Shown: one piece after another, positions 23,285 through 34,868 of the stretch
How positions within the stretch are numbered: the first letter of the stretch is position 1
Layout of the letters: the number at the start of each line of letters is the position of its first letter
DNA from: Eurosta solidaginis
Taxonomy: Eukaryota; Arthropoda; Insecta; Diptera; Tephritidae
Reading direction: 5' to 3'
DNA length: 64,000 nt
Assembly (NCBI RefSeq): GCF_040869045.1
Contig: NC_090324.1
Coordinates: 189,780,028-189,844,027 of the forward strand
Made by a program: the position numbers and the translations under genes
The notes under the pieces: model-generated
Database searches by the model: none
Seen by the model: only the letters and a program-made list of their open reading frames with translations
What the model was told of the DNA's origin: nothing

Positions 23285-24895
23285 AAGTCATGATAGCAAA
23301 ATGATTTGGAAATATCTAAAACAGGCCATAAGTATGGGAAAAGAAGATACATCAATAAAGAAGATTGTAATAAACGGTCAAATATACAATGGCAAATCGG
23401 AAATTGCTCTCAATTTAAATAAATATTTTGTTGATAGTATTACTGATATTTGTAATAATATAGAGGTATTTGATAGAGAAGTATATAACTAATCAAAGAA
23501 ACTGCGTTTTTAAATTTGTCAAAGTTAGATCTGATGACATCGCTGAACTTGTCAGTAAGTTCAAAGCTGTGAGAGGTGGGAAAAAATTATATCAGATGGT
23601 GTGGTGAAAGATGCAACCCCCTATTTAGGCTTCTTCTATTCTCAAATAGTAAATTAAAGTTTAAGTAGTGGCATAGTGCCTAGTATGTGGAAAACTTCAA
23701 CAATTGTTCCTATAGAGTAAGTTAAAAATACTATTAAAGCAGAGGTGTTACGGCCCATAAATTCATTGCCCAGCGATGAAAAAAATTTAGAACTTGTGGT
23801 AAAGAACCAATTGGTACAGTACTTAGAACAAATAAGATACTTATACATCAACAATCAGGCTTTAGAAAAAATCATTCCTGTGAAACAGCCTTAAATATGG
23901 TTTTAGCTGAATGGAAAGATGATCTTAGTTATAAAATGTCGATTTTAGCAGTTTTTGTTGATCTTAAAAGAGTGGAAAAATTATCAGACATAGGCATTCA
24001 AGGTTTAGAACTAGACTGGTTTAAACGTTTTTTAAGCAACCGTAAGCAAAGAACAATCATTGGTTCATCGTTGTCAGATGAAGTGGATGTTAAGGTTGGG
24101 CTTCCACCAGGCTCTGTCCTCGCTCCAATTTTGTTCAACATTTACATTAATGATATTAATTCAATTTTGAAATATATTTCAATAAAATTGTTTGCTGACG
24201 ATGCACTAATTTGGATAAGTGGTAGAAACGAAAATCATTTAAGAAATAAATTACAAAGTGACTTAAACGCCCTTTATATTTGGTTGTGTGCTAACAAACT
24301 TAAACTTAATATCGAAAAAACTAAATACATGTTAATAACTGGAAAGAATGTTTTCGATATTGGTACTCTCAAAATAAACAATTCAGAAAGTAAAAACGTA
24401 GATACTATTAAATACCTTGGTATCGTAATAGATTGTAAATTAAAATTCAACGCCCATGTCGCTTATATAACAAATAAAATAGCAACTAAAATATGGTTTA
24501 TGTAATGAACCTGCAAAAACCTAAGTAATTACTATAAATCTAAAGTATATCGATCTGTTGTTGAACCTTACTTTTTATATTGCTCTACAATTTTATTTGT
24601 TATGAAAGATTCGCAAATCGATAAATTGCAAAAAATGCAGAATAAAGCTATGCGATTCATCTTAAACAAACGTTATGATACCCCAATAAAAGATATGCTA
24701 ATTAGTTTAAATTGGATGAGCGTGAAGCAACAAATATTTTTCTTTACGATGAAGTTTATATACAATATAAAAACCGGAAATTTACCTGAATACTTAAGAA
24801 CAAATATTAGAGTTAATTATGATGTCCATGGAAGAAATACAAGACAAAGAAATGATTTCAAATTACCTAATTATAAAATAGAATCTGAAAAATAG
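23285..24895 (+). pseudogene. LINE ORF2 reverse transcriptase (broken)
   Basis: Pieces in order: the region before RT (23,301-23,492, IVINGQIYNGKSEIALNLN), a degenerate stretch, then 23,897-24,505 with motif A partly kept (LAVFVDLKR), motif B (VGLPPGSVLAPILFNIYIND), motif C (LFADDALIW) and the thumb (LNIEKTKYMLITGK). After FVDLKR about 20 residues seem missing. A last piece (24,602-24,895) is the C-terminal region (MQNKAMRFILNKRY). The FADD form fits CR1/Jockey LINEs. Several stops and frameshifts. Confidence 0.82.
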
Positions 24896-25177
24896 TGATA
24901 ATAACTTGTTTAAAAAAATGTTATACACTTACGTCAAATCTATGAGGATAAAATAAATACTAAGATCTGAGCTGATTTGTGATACGTATTCCTAATTTAT
25001 ATATCTAATTCTAAAATTACAAATGTCCTCGTTTATATATATATATATATACATATTTCTAATTAAACTGATGTACCTATTGTTAAACTACTGTACCTAT
25101 TGTTAATTATTGCAATAATTTTTTTTCAATTGTATAAGCTAGGCTTCGAGTCGTAATAAATAAATAAAAAAAAAAAC

Positions 25178-26168
25178 ATGATACCACGTTAACACTATTG
25201 GCACTTGTACTCTTCTGTGGACAAACTTTTGCGTGGTGACCGCTTTTTTTGCAGTTAAAGCACTTCATAGGCTCTTTACATGCCGGCCTTTTGTGCTCTG
25301 TCGAGCCACAGTTAAAACAATGTTCTTTTTTCGCCATATTGTTGTTTTTAATGGGCTGCTCACTTTTAAATGCGTAATCAAATATTTGATGACGTTCAAG
25401 TAATACTTTAATGGTTTTGCAATTATATAATACACATTTTATTTTAGGCTTAATACGTAAACCTTTAACAGCGTAGCGAATTACCGATTGATCGTCGATG
25501 AACCCAAGTGATGCTAACTTTTTATCGCGTAAGACATACTCATGAAAGCTTTCGTCATAACGTTTTTTAACTTCTCTTAATTCTTTGTGTAAATCCGCAA
25601 TTGTATATTCTTTATGGAATTCATTTATTAATTTATCGCGCAAGCTTTCATAATTGTTCACACAAACTGATTCTAAAAATAATTGAGCTGTTTTTACCAT
25701 TTTTCCGCGTGCCTGCACATATTTTTGTTTTTCATCCAGTCCATACGCCTCCGCATTACTTTCGAAGTTTTGAAGCCACTGTAACACCGGAATGCTCTTG
25801 CCATCGTACGCTGGTATTATTTTCGCAAAGCTTTCAGCGGAAATCTTAACTTTGTTATTGTTGTCGTCCGCTCTTAGCATCTTTAGCGTGAGCAACTTTA
25901 TTAAATATTTTATACTGTCCTCATTCTCTTCTAAGCCGTTGGGAATATCAATTGGTCCCACAATCTCATTCTCAGCCGCTGTTTTGCTGCTGCTCGCTGA
26001 TATGTTGATTGTTCCATTTGATGGAAGGTTTTTATAACCATTTTCGTTTTCAGCTTTATTTCTGTTCTCCTCATCAATTGTTGTTAACGGCGATATTGCC
26101 CCTAAGACTCTGTCTCCTTGTCACGCATTCAAACGTGTGAAGTAAGAATGTTTTAGCATATTCTGCAT
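25178..26168 (-). pseudogene. Ty3/gypsy gag, unit C (right of LINE insertion)
   Basis: Homologue of the unit A and B gags, with ATG at 26168 and a large ORF at 25961-25107. It is the only copy with both zinc knuckles intact (CFNCGSTEHKRPAC and CFNCKKSGHHAKVC). The ORF end reads into LINE tail sequence. Damage between 25,961 and 26,168 breaks the N-terminus. Confidence 0.84.
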
Positions 26169-26299
26169 GATTCCCTTAGCTAGCGAAATGTTAAAGGGGA
26201 TTATTTATTGCAGGAATTGGGCGACAAATAACGGCTATGATTTTGCGACTTTGCTTGCGCGACAAAAAAACGGATTTTATATTATGTTTTTGTCTTTGG

Positions 26300-26311
26300 T
26301 TGAGCCCCCAA
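26300..26311 (-). promoter_or_regulatory. Primer binding site of gypsy element, unit C
   Basis: Minus-strand TTGGGGGCTCAACC, matching 13 bases (TGGGGGCTCAACC) of the errantivirus-like primer site at 59,582-59,594. Confidence 0.6.
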
Positions 26312-26720
26312 TTGTAAAAAGGGGAGTTAATGTTTTTGGAAATGTTATTCACTATTTATTTATAGTTTGATTTCAAAATATTTCAAATTCACAAACGATT
26401 GAGTAATTTAATTATTTTTGTAAAAAAGTATAGAAAATATATAAAATATTGTATTAAGTAAGTTCTATGTTTCGCGACTTTATTTAATGCTTAAAACAAA
26501 AACCAACGGCTTTCGACTTACTTCTAGGCCTGACTCCGCTGGACCACCTGATACTTCAAACGACTGGATCAATAAACAACGGGATCAACTGGAGAGTAAT
26601 TGACGACTGGAAATATTATGACCATATTCCAACGGGAACGTAAAGTCACACTTGTTGTTGTTGGCAACTGTTATTAGACGGTGACCATTGTTTGCATATA
26701 TATACTTAATAAGTATATAT

Positions 26721-27363
26721 AAGGCGGGTCGATTTAAAGATCGCTCAATGCTCTGTGAAAATCGTATTCTAGGGATCAAAATAAGAAACTTTGCCGAAGG
26801 AACCATACCTCTAAAACGAATTCTGATGTCCCCCCCTTTGGGTCGAACTTTTGGGTAGGGCAATTTCAATTCTACCTGCTGTGTCTTGTGGTGGCTTAAA
26901 AAAAAACAACACAAACAATTTTACGATCTGCAATTGTGTCACAGTGATACCTTCATTTTTTAAAATGGTTGAATAAAAAACCCACGCAACTATGTTTACG
27001 ACATGCAAATGCATCACAGTGATGCCTTGGTTTTAAAAGGGGGTTGTAAAAACGCTAATTTGTAATAATTTTTTTTAATTTCTTTTCTATTACTAAGTTA
27101 AATTCATTTTTTCATTTACATATGTTCTGACTAAATAAATTTCTAAAGAGAAAAATAAACTCCAAAAAGAAAAAACATATGCATTTCAAAGTGGGATTTT
27201 TCAAAATTTGCCCCTACGACCCAAAGGGGGGGGGGGGGGGAGGCATCAAAATTCGTTTTAGGGGTATGGTTCCTTCGGCAAAGTTTCTTATTTTGATCCC
27301 TAGAATATGATTTTCACAGAGCAATGGGCGATTTTTTTGCCTCCCCACAAATCGACCCGGCAT
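26721..27363. mobile_element. Foldback/MITE-like element with about 130-bp inverted repeats
   Basis: Present only in unit C. The left arm (26,721-26,848) and right arm (27,217-27,363) are inverted copies, both holding CGGGTCGATTT, CTCTGTGAAAATC and a TTTGCCGAAGGAACCATACC-type block. The inner ends carry runs of C or G (15 Gs at 27,226-27,240). ATACTTA on both sides may be the target duplication. No transposase; the middle is AT-rich and noncoding. Superfamily not assigned. Confidence 0.75.
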
Positions 27364-28123
27364 AATACTTATATATATGAGAAAAAGTACTAACCCCATA
27401 TTGTCAAATCTCAGTACGGTATATATGTGCAAAACATAATAAGAACAACTCGATTTGTTAGCTACAGTAGGCACGCTTGCTAAAATTACCCCTCAAATTT
27501 CATTGCGACAAATCTCAAAATATTTTAAATTTTCCTCAGGTTAAATTAAAAATTTCTCTTGTCGTCAATCAAATATATTGCAAAACCTCTGCATGTTTCT
27601 GCTTTCTCCCCATCTGAACAAATATTAAACAAAAAATTTGTTTTCTTGAGTTCACACATAAATGCACGCGCATATACAAAATTAATTACACAAATCGACA
27701 TAAGCGGTAAAATATTCTCATACTGTGGTACAAGAGTGGTTCAGTACGTACACTAGCGTTTTAAAAAATATAGTTTTTCTCTCGTGCAAAGCTAAATTTT
27801 CCCCGATATCTATTATTTTCACTCTGTATCTCTCTTTATATAGTCCACAAGAATATCGATAGTGAAATTTTAAGAAATAATTACTAATTATATTTACATA
27901 TATATTTTTATTTTTCCCACGTATATACCCCCTATATTTATATACACATATAAAATAAAATGTAAACGCGGTACAGTGGTCAACTTTGTCTAGTTATACC
28001 CTCAAATTCTAAATAAATTAAAACCCTTTTACTTTGAAATTTGACCCTCTCTCTATTGGTTTTGCCACAAATTAAATTTACTTTAATTCTCAACGGTAAA
28101 AGCCTTAGAAAACAAAAGCAAAA

Positions 28124-28340
28124 ATGAGTGACGATGAAAAGAGAAAAAGTGGCCCCAACAGTCAAAGAGTTAAAAAATTTAAGTTCTCGTCTGCCCCTAA
28201 AAAGTTCATTACCGACACGGAAATTTTCATGGACTTATTGTGTTAGGTTTAAGTCAACGTCCCTCTATAATACTGAGTCTTCCTTTAACGTAAAAAACTC
28301 GAATATCGACAAATTTTGGAATAGAGCAGGGTTCAGATAA
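28124..28340 (+). pseudogene. Small conserved ORF, copy C (frameshifted)
   Basis: Third copy of the unit's plus-strand ORF (MSDDEKRKSGPNSQ...). An extra base near 28,233 shifts the frame, so the 71-residue product is lost, although the last part (NSNIDKFWNRAGFR) matches. Confidence 0.4.
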
Positions 28341-28946
28341 ATTCTTTTACAAAGAATTAAAATTCATTCATTTATTTTTTTTTACCGTCTGCGAATCAAT
28401 TTTAAAACAAACATTTGTTTTAATTTGATATTGATGAATAATTAAATATTCTATAAATTCGGAAAAAAACAATTTTTTTTACATTCATTTATGCCTTTAC
28501 ACAATTTTGGCAGATATTCTGCTTCCATTTCATTTATAGAACTGAATGATTATTTTATGCATTCTTAAGCAAACATTCCCCCCTACTTATAATAGGTATT
28601 TCAGCAGATATATGTGTTGCGAGAGAGAGAAATGAGAGCATTTCTGGTGCTGGATTTGTATTGGGATATAGGCTTGCCGGCAAGTATTTCGGTTCGGGCC
28701 TTGTCACGATACCGTACAGCTGGACAAAGCGATCATAAACTGTTCCTATATGCGATTAGATGACAAGTTCCATACCTGCCAGCTATGTAAGAAACACCTC
28801 TCTTCATTTTAAAGTACCGAAGGAGAAGATAATGTACACAATATTGTGCGGCCGCATTTTTGTTTCGTCACCCGACTTGCGGTTATAAATCGCTATAATT
28901 AGTTTTGAAGGATAACAATTATAAAGACATATACATATCTATAATT

Positions 28947-30740
28947 TGTTTAAAATTTGGCAAGATATAACAAATTTTCATTCAATTTAATAGTTAAGAG
29001 ATTGTTGATGGAATCGTCACTTGTTTTGAGCATAGTTGGTAAAGCACTTAAGGCTCTCTCAACAGACACCTGACTAGAAGGAACTACCAATGCTATCACC
29101 TTTAATGCACGAATGTCCCTGTCCTTCGCAGAGTCTTTCCAGTATTCGAAAAAATTGGTATGAAATGGAGTCCTCTCATGATAAGCCAACTTCTCCAGTT
29201 TCTGTGGAATGGTTATCTATGTTGGTATTGTATCACTTTTTTGTAGATTATATTATTCCTCTAAATCTCCATATGGGTCATCGGGCTGTATATTTACAAA
29301 GCTAGAAGCTATGCCACTGTTTGCTTCATTAGAAAAGTTATCCACTGATATTGTATTTCCATAATTTTCAATATCTGTGCCTTAAAAATTTTTATTTAAA
29401 TTAGATTACACGCGAATGGAGATCGAAACTTTTCATTTAATGCTTACTGGTACTTGAATTAAAAGAAATTTTTCCGTAATTTCTCATGTAAAGTCCGGTT
29501 AAATGCATAGCCGAACAACGAAAAAAACGACCCTTACATTACTTTCATACATATGTATATGATGTAGTTGTTACCATAGCTAATTTTCGTTGCTCGTCAT
29601 TGTAATACGGCGATTCGAAAAAATTGAAGCGTGGATCGAAATACAATGCAGATAGAAATGCGATATTTTCCAGTAACTTCGCTTTCCCCTTTTGGATGAA
29701 CTCCCATAACTGTAACGCGTATTCATTTGCCATTTTCTTTTTAAATTTTACCTTTCAACATCGAACTCAATTTCGTTATCATTTGTATTGAAATAGTCTT
29801 TTAAATTTAATAAAGCTTCCATCCTATCAAATGTAGAGATCCACCAAGTTATTGTATCTTTTGTTTAGTTTAAAAAAGTCATATGCAGCCAACTGAAGCA
29901 TGTGTGCAGCGCATCTTACAACTGGCAGTAGTGATTCTGTTCTGTCATTAAGCTTTCGAATTGTATAGTATTCGTTTTCTGTATCTGAAGCATAGTCCAC
30001 GAACTCATTTTGCATTTCTTCTACATCGCGAAGCAAGAGTTTGCATGCCTTGATCATGTTGGATCCATTGTCAGTGGTTGTGGAATATATTTTTTTAGGC
30101 ATATTCCGTAACTATCTAAGCACTTTGATATTTCATCATTGATGAAACTTGAGCTATGCCTTTGTCGTAATTGAATCACACCAATTGTATGGATCATAAT
30201 TTTATAATCGTTTATGCATTGAACGTTTATTCATAATATGATCTTACCCATTCGGCTTGCCACAACTATTTTAAGACTTATAGTTCTATCCTTTAAAATA
30301 TGTCTTAATTGGGTTTTTATTTTAGTAGCACAAAGGCTTAAATGCTAAGTAATGCTCAGTAATGAATTCATAGTTAAAGAGTAGGTATCGCTATATGGCT
30401 GAAGCAATCTCTTCAATCTCTTAAAGTATTTTTCATCGTCAAAAATTGTAAAAGGCATGTTTTTACTTGTTACTAAGCCAACGCAGCAGTTCCAAACCTC
30501 CTCACTGCTTAACTTTAATGGTGCCTTCGTTAATTGACGCCAGATCTGTTTCGATGAAATTCGTATCAAAATTATGTTTATGAACTGCTTTATAATGGCA
30601 TTTTATGTTTCCCAAGAGATGTCCTTTCAATTCTTTTTCACAACGGAGACACTTAGAAAAATTTGAGTCTGCATTGTATTGGACTAATTTTGTTTTATCA
30701 ATATGTGAAATTCTGCCCACACAAAACACCGTGTACAAAA
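28947..30740 (-). pseudogene. hAT transposase, longest copy (unit C and beyond)
   Basis: Nearly full-length but broken. From the N-terminus: 30738-30502 holds a BED-type finger candidate (CLRCEKELKGHLLGNIKCHYKAVH), 30569-30345 an early region, 30102-29827 the RNase H-like core (STTTDNGSNMIKA; RCAAHMLQLAAYDF), 29733-29545 the DPRFNFFESPYYND stretch typical near the end of the fold, and 29189-28950 the dimerisation domain (SSQVSVERALSALPTML). Many frame changes. Clear terminal inverted repeats were not found. Confidence 0.82.
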
Positions 30741-31020
30741 TTTGTATGTATGAGCAATGAAGGACGCCCTTTGGAGAATGAAAACAAATGTTTGTTTTTC
30801 AATTAACTCTTGTTACAAATGAAAAGATAAATAAAAACATTTCAAACATTTGAGAACAAATTCCTGTGCTTTCTCAAAAAATTCAAATTTTTAAAGTTTT
30901 TATTTGTGATTTTAGATGAACCTGTACTCCAGCTGTATAAATATTTCAATACATTTCAGATATTTGGGAATGATAAGAACAAAAAAATTCGAAGCAAGTG
31001 TTTGCTATAAAGAATAATTT
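30741..31020. other. Unassigned AT-rich spacer between hAT and BEL fragments
   Basis: No ORF, repeat or terminal structure recognised. It may hold the end of the hAT element and the truncated start of the BEL fragment. Confidence 0.4.
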
Positions 31021-32888
31021 ATGAAAAAAATTATATTTCAAACATTATCTGAACCCTGGAATAGAGTCCAAAAAGCGTTCGATAAAGTGGTAGAAACCGA
31101 GGATCAGGACATGCCCGAAGAATTTGCAAAATCCGCCAATAGCAAATACATAACTTGCCTCATAACATATGAGGAAACAAAGGCTCAGATTAAGGACCAA
31201 CTTCAGTTGATAAACCAAGCGAAAACCCCCGCGCCCCCTACCGTCAAAACAGGTCCATCTGACAACTCCGGTATTTCGTTAAAAATCCCTCCCTGCGATA
31301 CCGAAATATTTTATGGTGGTTACGAAAAATGGTCCTCGTTTCGTGATATGATCACAGCGATCTACATTAACCTCAGATAAAAAACGCAAGGAAAGGCAGT
31401 TCAAATAGTCAACCAATTTCCCTTGACTGATGACATCTTTGCCTTAACGTGGGAAGCCCTAAAGTTCCGATACGAGAACAGACGAGTTCTCGTAGATAAC
31501 CAAATAGGGGCCCTGATGAATTTAAAAACTAATACCACGGAAAACAGTGAAGACATACAAAAGTTGCAATCATCGGTAAATAATTGCCTACAAATTCTCT
31601 TCACGCAACAATTATCCTTAGATAACTGGGACCCGATACTTATTTATCTGGTGAACTCGAAACTTCCAGAAAATACAGTCACGTTGTGGGAGGAATCTCT
31701 GACCTTAAGAAGAGAACTTCCCAACTGGACCCAAATGGGTCATCACAATTCGATACGAAGTGGTAGAACGAGTTGATCAATTGCGCCCAAGTAAAAGCAA
31801 ATTAATTCCTCAAAGTAAGCCTCCATTTAAACCTCAACAGTCAAATTCGTTCCAAAATAGATCGACCGCTCAGATAAAATAAGAATATTCAGAATAAATT
31901 GTTTTAAATTCAACAAATTGTCTACTTCTGACCGCAGGAAGTTTGTCAAAGAAAACAATATGTGTGTTCAATTGCCTCTCCCAGTCACACATGGTGAAAG
32001 ATTGTCCCAGCACTCACACTTGCAATCAATGTCGAGATCGGCACAACTCAGTGCTTCATGAACACACTTCACGCCGAAGAGGCAACCCTCCCGAGCGCAA
32101 AGGACAACCTCCCAAACCACAACGCAAAACCGCATTAACCTATCCGATAAAACTCCGGATCAAGCAGATTTTCTGGATGAAGAACCTTCCTGCTCGCAGA
32201 AAAACCAAGTCCAATCGTTCTGCGCAGAAACCGATTGCAAAATAATTTTGCCCACGGCTACCGTCCCGGTAGAACATAGATTGGCGATTTTTAAACTTGG
32301 AGCTCTCGTAGATCAGGGATCTGAAAGAACCTTTATTTCCACAAGAGCCCAAGACAGGATCAGACTCCCTTATAAACCCACTAATTTGAAATCTCTAACA
32401 TGGGAAGAAAAGTAGTCCAAACCTCGAATAAACTGTGTTCCCTGACCCTAGTTTCCGCAGATATGCAGACAAAAATAAATGCGGAAGCAATAGTATTACC
32501 TCAGCTGACAAAAATGCTCCCCAACTTCCAACTCACCAACGAACTCCAAACGAAATGGGCACACCTTAACCTCGCGGATTCGATATGTCACTCTCCATCC
32601 CAAATAGACCTTGTTCTAGGTAGTGATATAATCCCCCAAATAATTAAGAAAGGCGTCGAAAAGCTCTCACCCCATCTGTTAGCTCAAAACAGGATATTTG
32701 GATGGATCATCAGCGGCAAGGCGCCTGTGGAAGTATCCTCCTACTCCATACAAGGGTCACCGGTACTAATAACGAGCTAAACTCCCTACTACGGAAGTTT
32801 TGGGAATTGGAAGAAATACCCAGCTTAAAGGACAAAACGCCTGAAAATTAGTTTTGTGAAAATCATTACACAGACTCAACTACGCGCG
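31021..32888 (+). pseudogene. BEL/Pao gag-protease-RT start (second BEL family, truncated)
   Basis: Plus-strand BEL/Pao remnant. 31,021-31,380 has the BEL gag domain (IPPCDTEIFYGGYEKWSSFRDM), 31,423-31,776 its continuation (TWEALKFRYENRRVLVDNQ), 31,943-32,245 two knuckles (CVFNCLSQSHMVKDC, CNQCRDRHNSVLH), and the region near 32,300 a protease (ALVDQGSERTFIS). 32,400-32,780 is the protease C-terminal side (LVLGSDIIPQ; AQNRIFGWIISG). The RT start (RKFWELEEIPSLKD) is cut at 32,888 by the errantivirus-like LTR. Several stops and deletions. It is clearly diverged from the BEL at 34,357-50,580. Confidence 0.82.
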
Positions 32889-33149
32889 AGTTAACGCCGT
32901 TGGTATAAACATACATACATACATACATGCTACACACACATAATTATTGTTTGTAAACAAAAATATCTGTAAACAATTATACATACATACATACATACTA
33001 CACACACATAATTATTGCTTGTAAACAAAGATTTCTGTAAGCAATAAAATACTCTTTGTTTTAAAATATCTACAAGCAATAGCATATCAGTTGTTTGTCT
33101 CATAAGTAACAATAGCCATAAGATAACACTATCCTAAACACTTAAACAG
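32889..33149 (+). repeat. Left part of errantivirus-like 5' LTR
   Basis: Starts AGTTAACGCC. It has a direct duplication of about 75 bp (near 32,909-33,050), each copy with an (ACAT)n run, ACACACATAATTATTG and TTGTAAACAAA, probably a U3 enhancer-type repeat. It ends at the target duplication of the mdg1-like element (ACAG, 33,146-33,149). Confidence 0.65.
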
Positions 33150-33634
33150 TATCGCGAACGTACAATGGCTACGCTCGCCGTTATCAACTCACCCAAGTTA
33201 GCTGCTATGCCGTGGAGGGCGCCGCCTCCAGATGGTTGCCATTATTATTCCTCAGATGAAGTTTCTTGGCGGTCTCGTGCGCCAAATACCCATTCAAATA
33301 AATAAAGTCTAATTTACTTAGTTTTAAATTCTAATTTACTTCGCTTTTTATTAAAAATTCACGGAGAGACGTCTGCGTGTTTCGGTGTCCAAAATTACAA
33401 TCATGGCGGTGCAATATGAAAATGTCGAGCACACTCTTGCCAATCGTCATTTTCATATTGCGCCCCACATATACATCTTATTCTTTCTGCCTAACAGCCT
33501 TACAATGGCTGAATACTTATTTATATATATATTTCCTATTCTTCTTAGTATTTACAATGACATGTTAGTAATGCAAGTAATAGTGTTGCCATATGTGTCA
33601 TTGAAAAGATGACTTGGGTCATTTTACCATTACA
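33150..33634 (-). repeat. mdg1-like 3' LTR
   Basis: 485 bp, starting TGTAATGG on the minus strand and ending CGCGATA. It contains a perfect 14-bp inverted repeat (33,411-33,424 with 33,448-33,461) and AATAAATAAAG on the plus strand. It aligns with 58,894-59,378 with about 14 differences. Confidence 0.9.
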
Positions 33635-33647
33635 TCTTTCTTTTTGG
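33635..33647 (-). promoter_or_regulatory. mdg1-like polypurine tract
   Basis: CCAAAAAGAAAGA on the minus strand directly before the 3' LTR start TGTAATGG. Confidence 0.7.
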
Positions 33648-34099
33648 GGAAAAGAAGAATTGACAAAGTGATCAGTTTTGTCAGTTCTTCTTTTGCAAAA
33701 GCTAAACAGAATTGTTGCGAACGAACAAATATGTTCACATTAGGGTGTTCCTCCCCCTTTGATATCGTTCGTTCGGAGCAACTCTGTGACTATTTAAATA
33801 AATGTTAATTAAACTTGCGGTATGTTGAATTTTCGTTTGTATAATATTTACATTTTATATATTCAACTTAAGATTTTTCTTTTTTTTTTGTTTATAAAAT
33901 ATTAATTTTTTTATATGAATACTATGAATAACTTCAAATTACATTTTTTCGTTTTGATATACAAAATTTTGTGTTCTTTATATATTTTTTTTGTTTTTGT
34001 GTTTATATTTTTTTTGTTGCCTTCGTGGCTATTTAAAAATGACGAGTATGCAACTAGTACTACAATCAAAATTTTGGATTTTTTTTTTTTTTTGTAATG
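33648..34099. other. mdg1-like 3' untranslated region
   Basis: AT-rich DNA with long T runs (about 34,079-34,094) between the integrase stop and the polypurine tract. No credible ORF; no env. Confidence 0.6.
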
Positions 34100-34356
34100 T
34101 TAATTTACTTTTCTAAGGCGGTTTTTATGTACCACTTTTTCTTTGTTTTTAACTTTATCGAAAATAGTTACATTATGTTCGTTAATTTTAGTTATAATAA
34201 ACGGACCCTGATAAATATTTTCGTGTTTATGATGTGGTTCTTTTTGTAAAAGTACTTTATCTCCGATTTTCACAATTAAAGGTCGTGCCGTTTTATCGTA
34301 CAGATTTTTACTTTGTAATTTATTTTTATTAGCTAGATTTTGTGCCATTTTGTGCG
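34100..34356 (-). pseudogene. mdg1-like integrase C-terminus (left of BEL insertion)
   Basis: Reads KMAQNLANKNKLQSKNLYDK, then the C-terminal barrel-like region (IGDKVLLQKEP; YQGPFIITKINEHNVTIFD) and stops at VHKNRLRKVN. It continues the 50,581-51,981 integrase, whose last codons before the BEL LTR read KFRMQKTH. GTGCG at 34,352-34,356 is the BEL target duplication. The ORF track's extension to 34,444 is BEL LTR sequence. Confidence 0.87.
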
Positions 34357-34854
34357 GCCTGAGTGCGTCTGGAACCGGCAGTGGGTAGGCGCACACGGGT
34401 CGATCTCGGGTTGATAGTGCTCTCGAAAGAAAGTAAAAGAACAAAACGCAAAGAGGATTTCCTCGTTATAATAGTGTTTTAATTAGAGTGTAGGAAAATA
34501 TATACAAGGATACAATATTACCTTTGAGTGTAAAACTGATGACGGTGATACTCGGCAATGTGTGCTGGTTGGCGGTCGATCGAAAAAGAGGCCGGTTATC
34601 CCGTTGAGGACAACCGCTAAGCCGCGAAAAAGTCCTCTGGTATTAAGGAGGGGAAAAAAGCCACACACACAACAACCCCCACATATACGTGCATGGGTGC
34701 TGACAACCTGCACACACACGTGCATGTGTATGAAACGCATGCATGTGCATGCATGCACACAAATGCGGCGTCAGTGTGGGTGGCTGGAAATATTATTAAA
34801 ACGATAGGGAGGGGCGCCGTCAATCAGGTAAAAGTTAGGCATTTGGCCTAAACA
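34357..34854 (-). repeat. BEL 3' LTR
   Basis: 498 bp, minus-strand ends TGTTTAGGCC...CTCAGGC. It contains alternating CA/TG-rich DNA (near 34,665-34,760). Five differences from the right LTR. Confidence 0.92.
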
Positions 34855-34868
34855 TGCCGCCCCCCTTG
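34855..34868 (-). promoter_or_regulatory. BEL polypurine tract
   Basis: On the minus strand AAGGGGGGCGGCA immediately precedes the 3' LTR (TGTTTAGG). Confidence 0.7.

Larger units (their letters stand above)
16167..25177 (+). mobile_element. CR1/Jockey-superfamily non-LTR retrotransposon, itself carrying two DINE-1-like elements
   Basis: Inserted in the gypsy protease of unit C: the flanks GATTGCAACA and TGATACCACG are continuous in A and B. The 3' end is an A-rich tail (AATAAATAAATAAA then A11). A short duplication such as AACA is possible but blurred by the tail. ORF1 has a PHD-like finger and a degenerate knuckle; ORF2 is a damaged RT. DINE-1-like elements occupy 16,859-20,481 and 21,061-23,284. 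Without them about 3.2 kb remains, short for the class. The apurinic-type endonuclease is missing. Confidence 0.85.
15869..30395. repeat. Tandem composite unit C (about 4.87 kb without insertions)
   Basis: Third tandem copy. It is interrupted by a non-LTR retrotransposon (16,167-25,177) in the protease/gag segment and by a foldback element (about 26,721-27,363) in the LTR-like segment. Removing both gives a unit of about the same length as A and B. Its right side runs on into hAT N-terminal sequence absent from A and B (30,395-30,740), so this copy keeps the original hAT side of the locus. Confidence 0.82.

Noticed and set aside
33377..33612. Overlapping hydrophobic ORFs in the mdg1-like LTRs (also 59,121-59,356)
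   Set aside because: They lie wholly in LTRs and overlap each other in two frames; no support as genes.
34483..34823. ORFs with Cys/His-rich and Thr-rich products in the BEL LTRs (also 50,209-50,549)
   Set aside because: They come from CA/TG-rich LTR DNA, overlap on both strands, and recur only because the LTR is duplicated.
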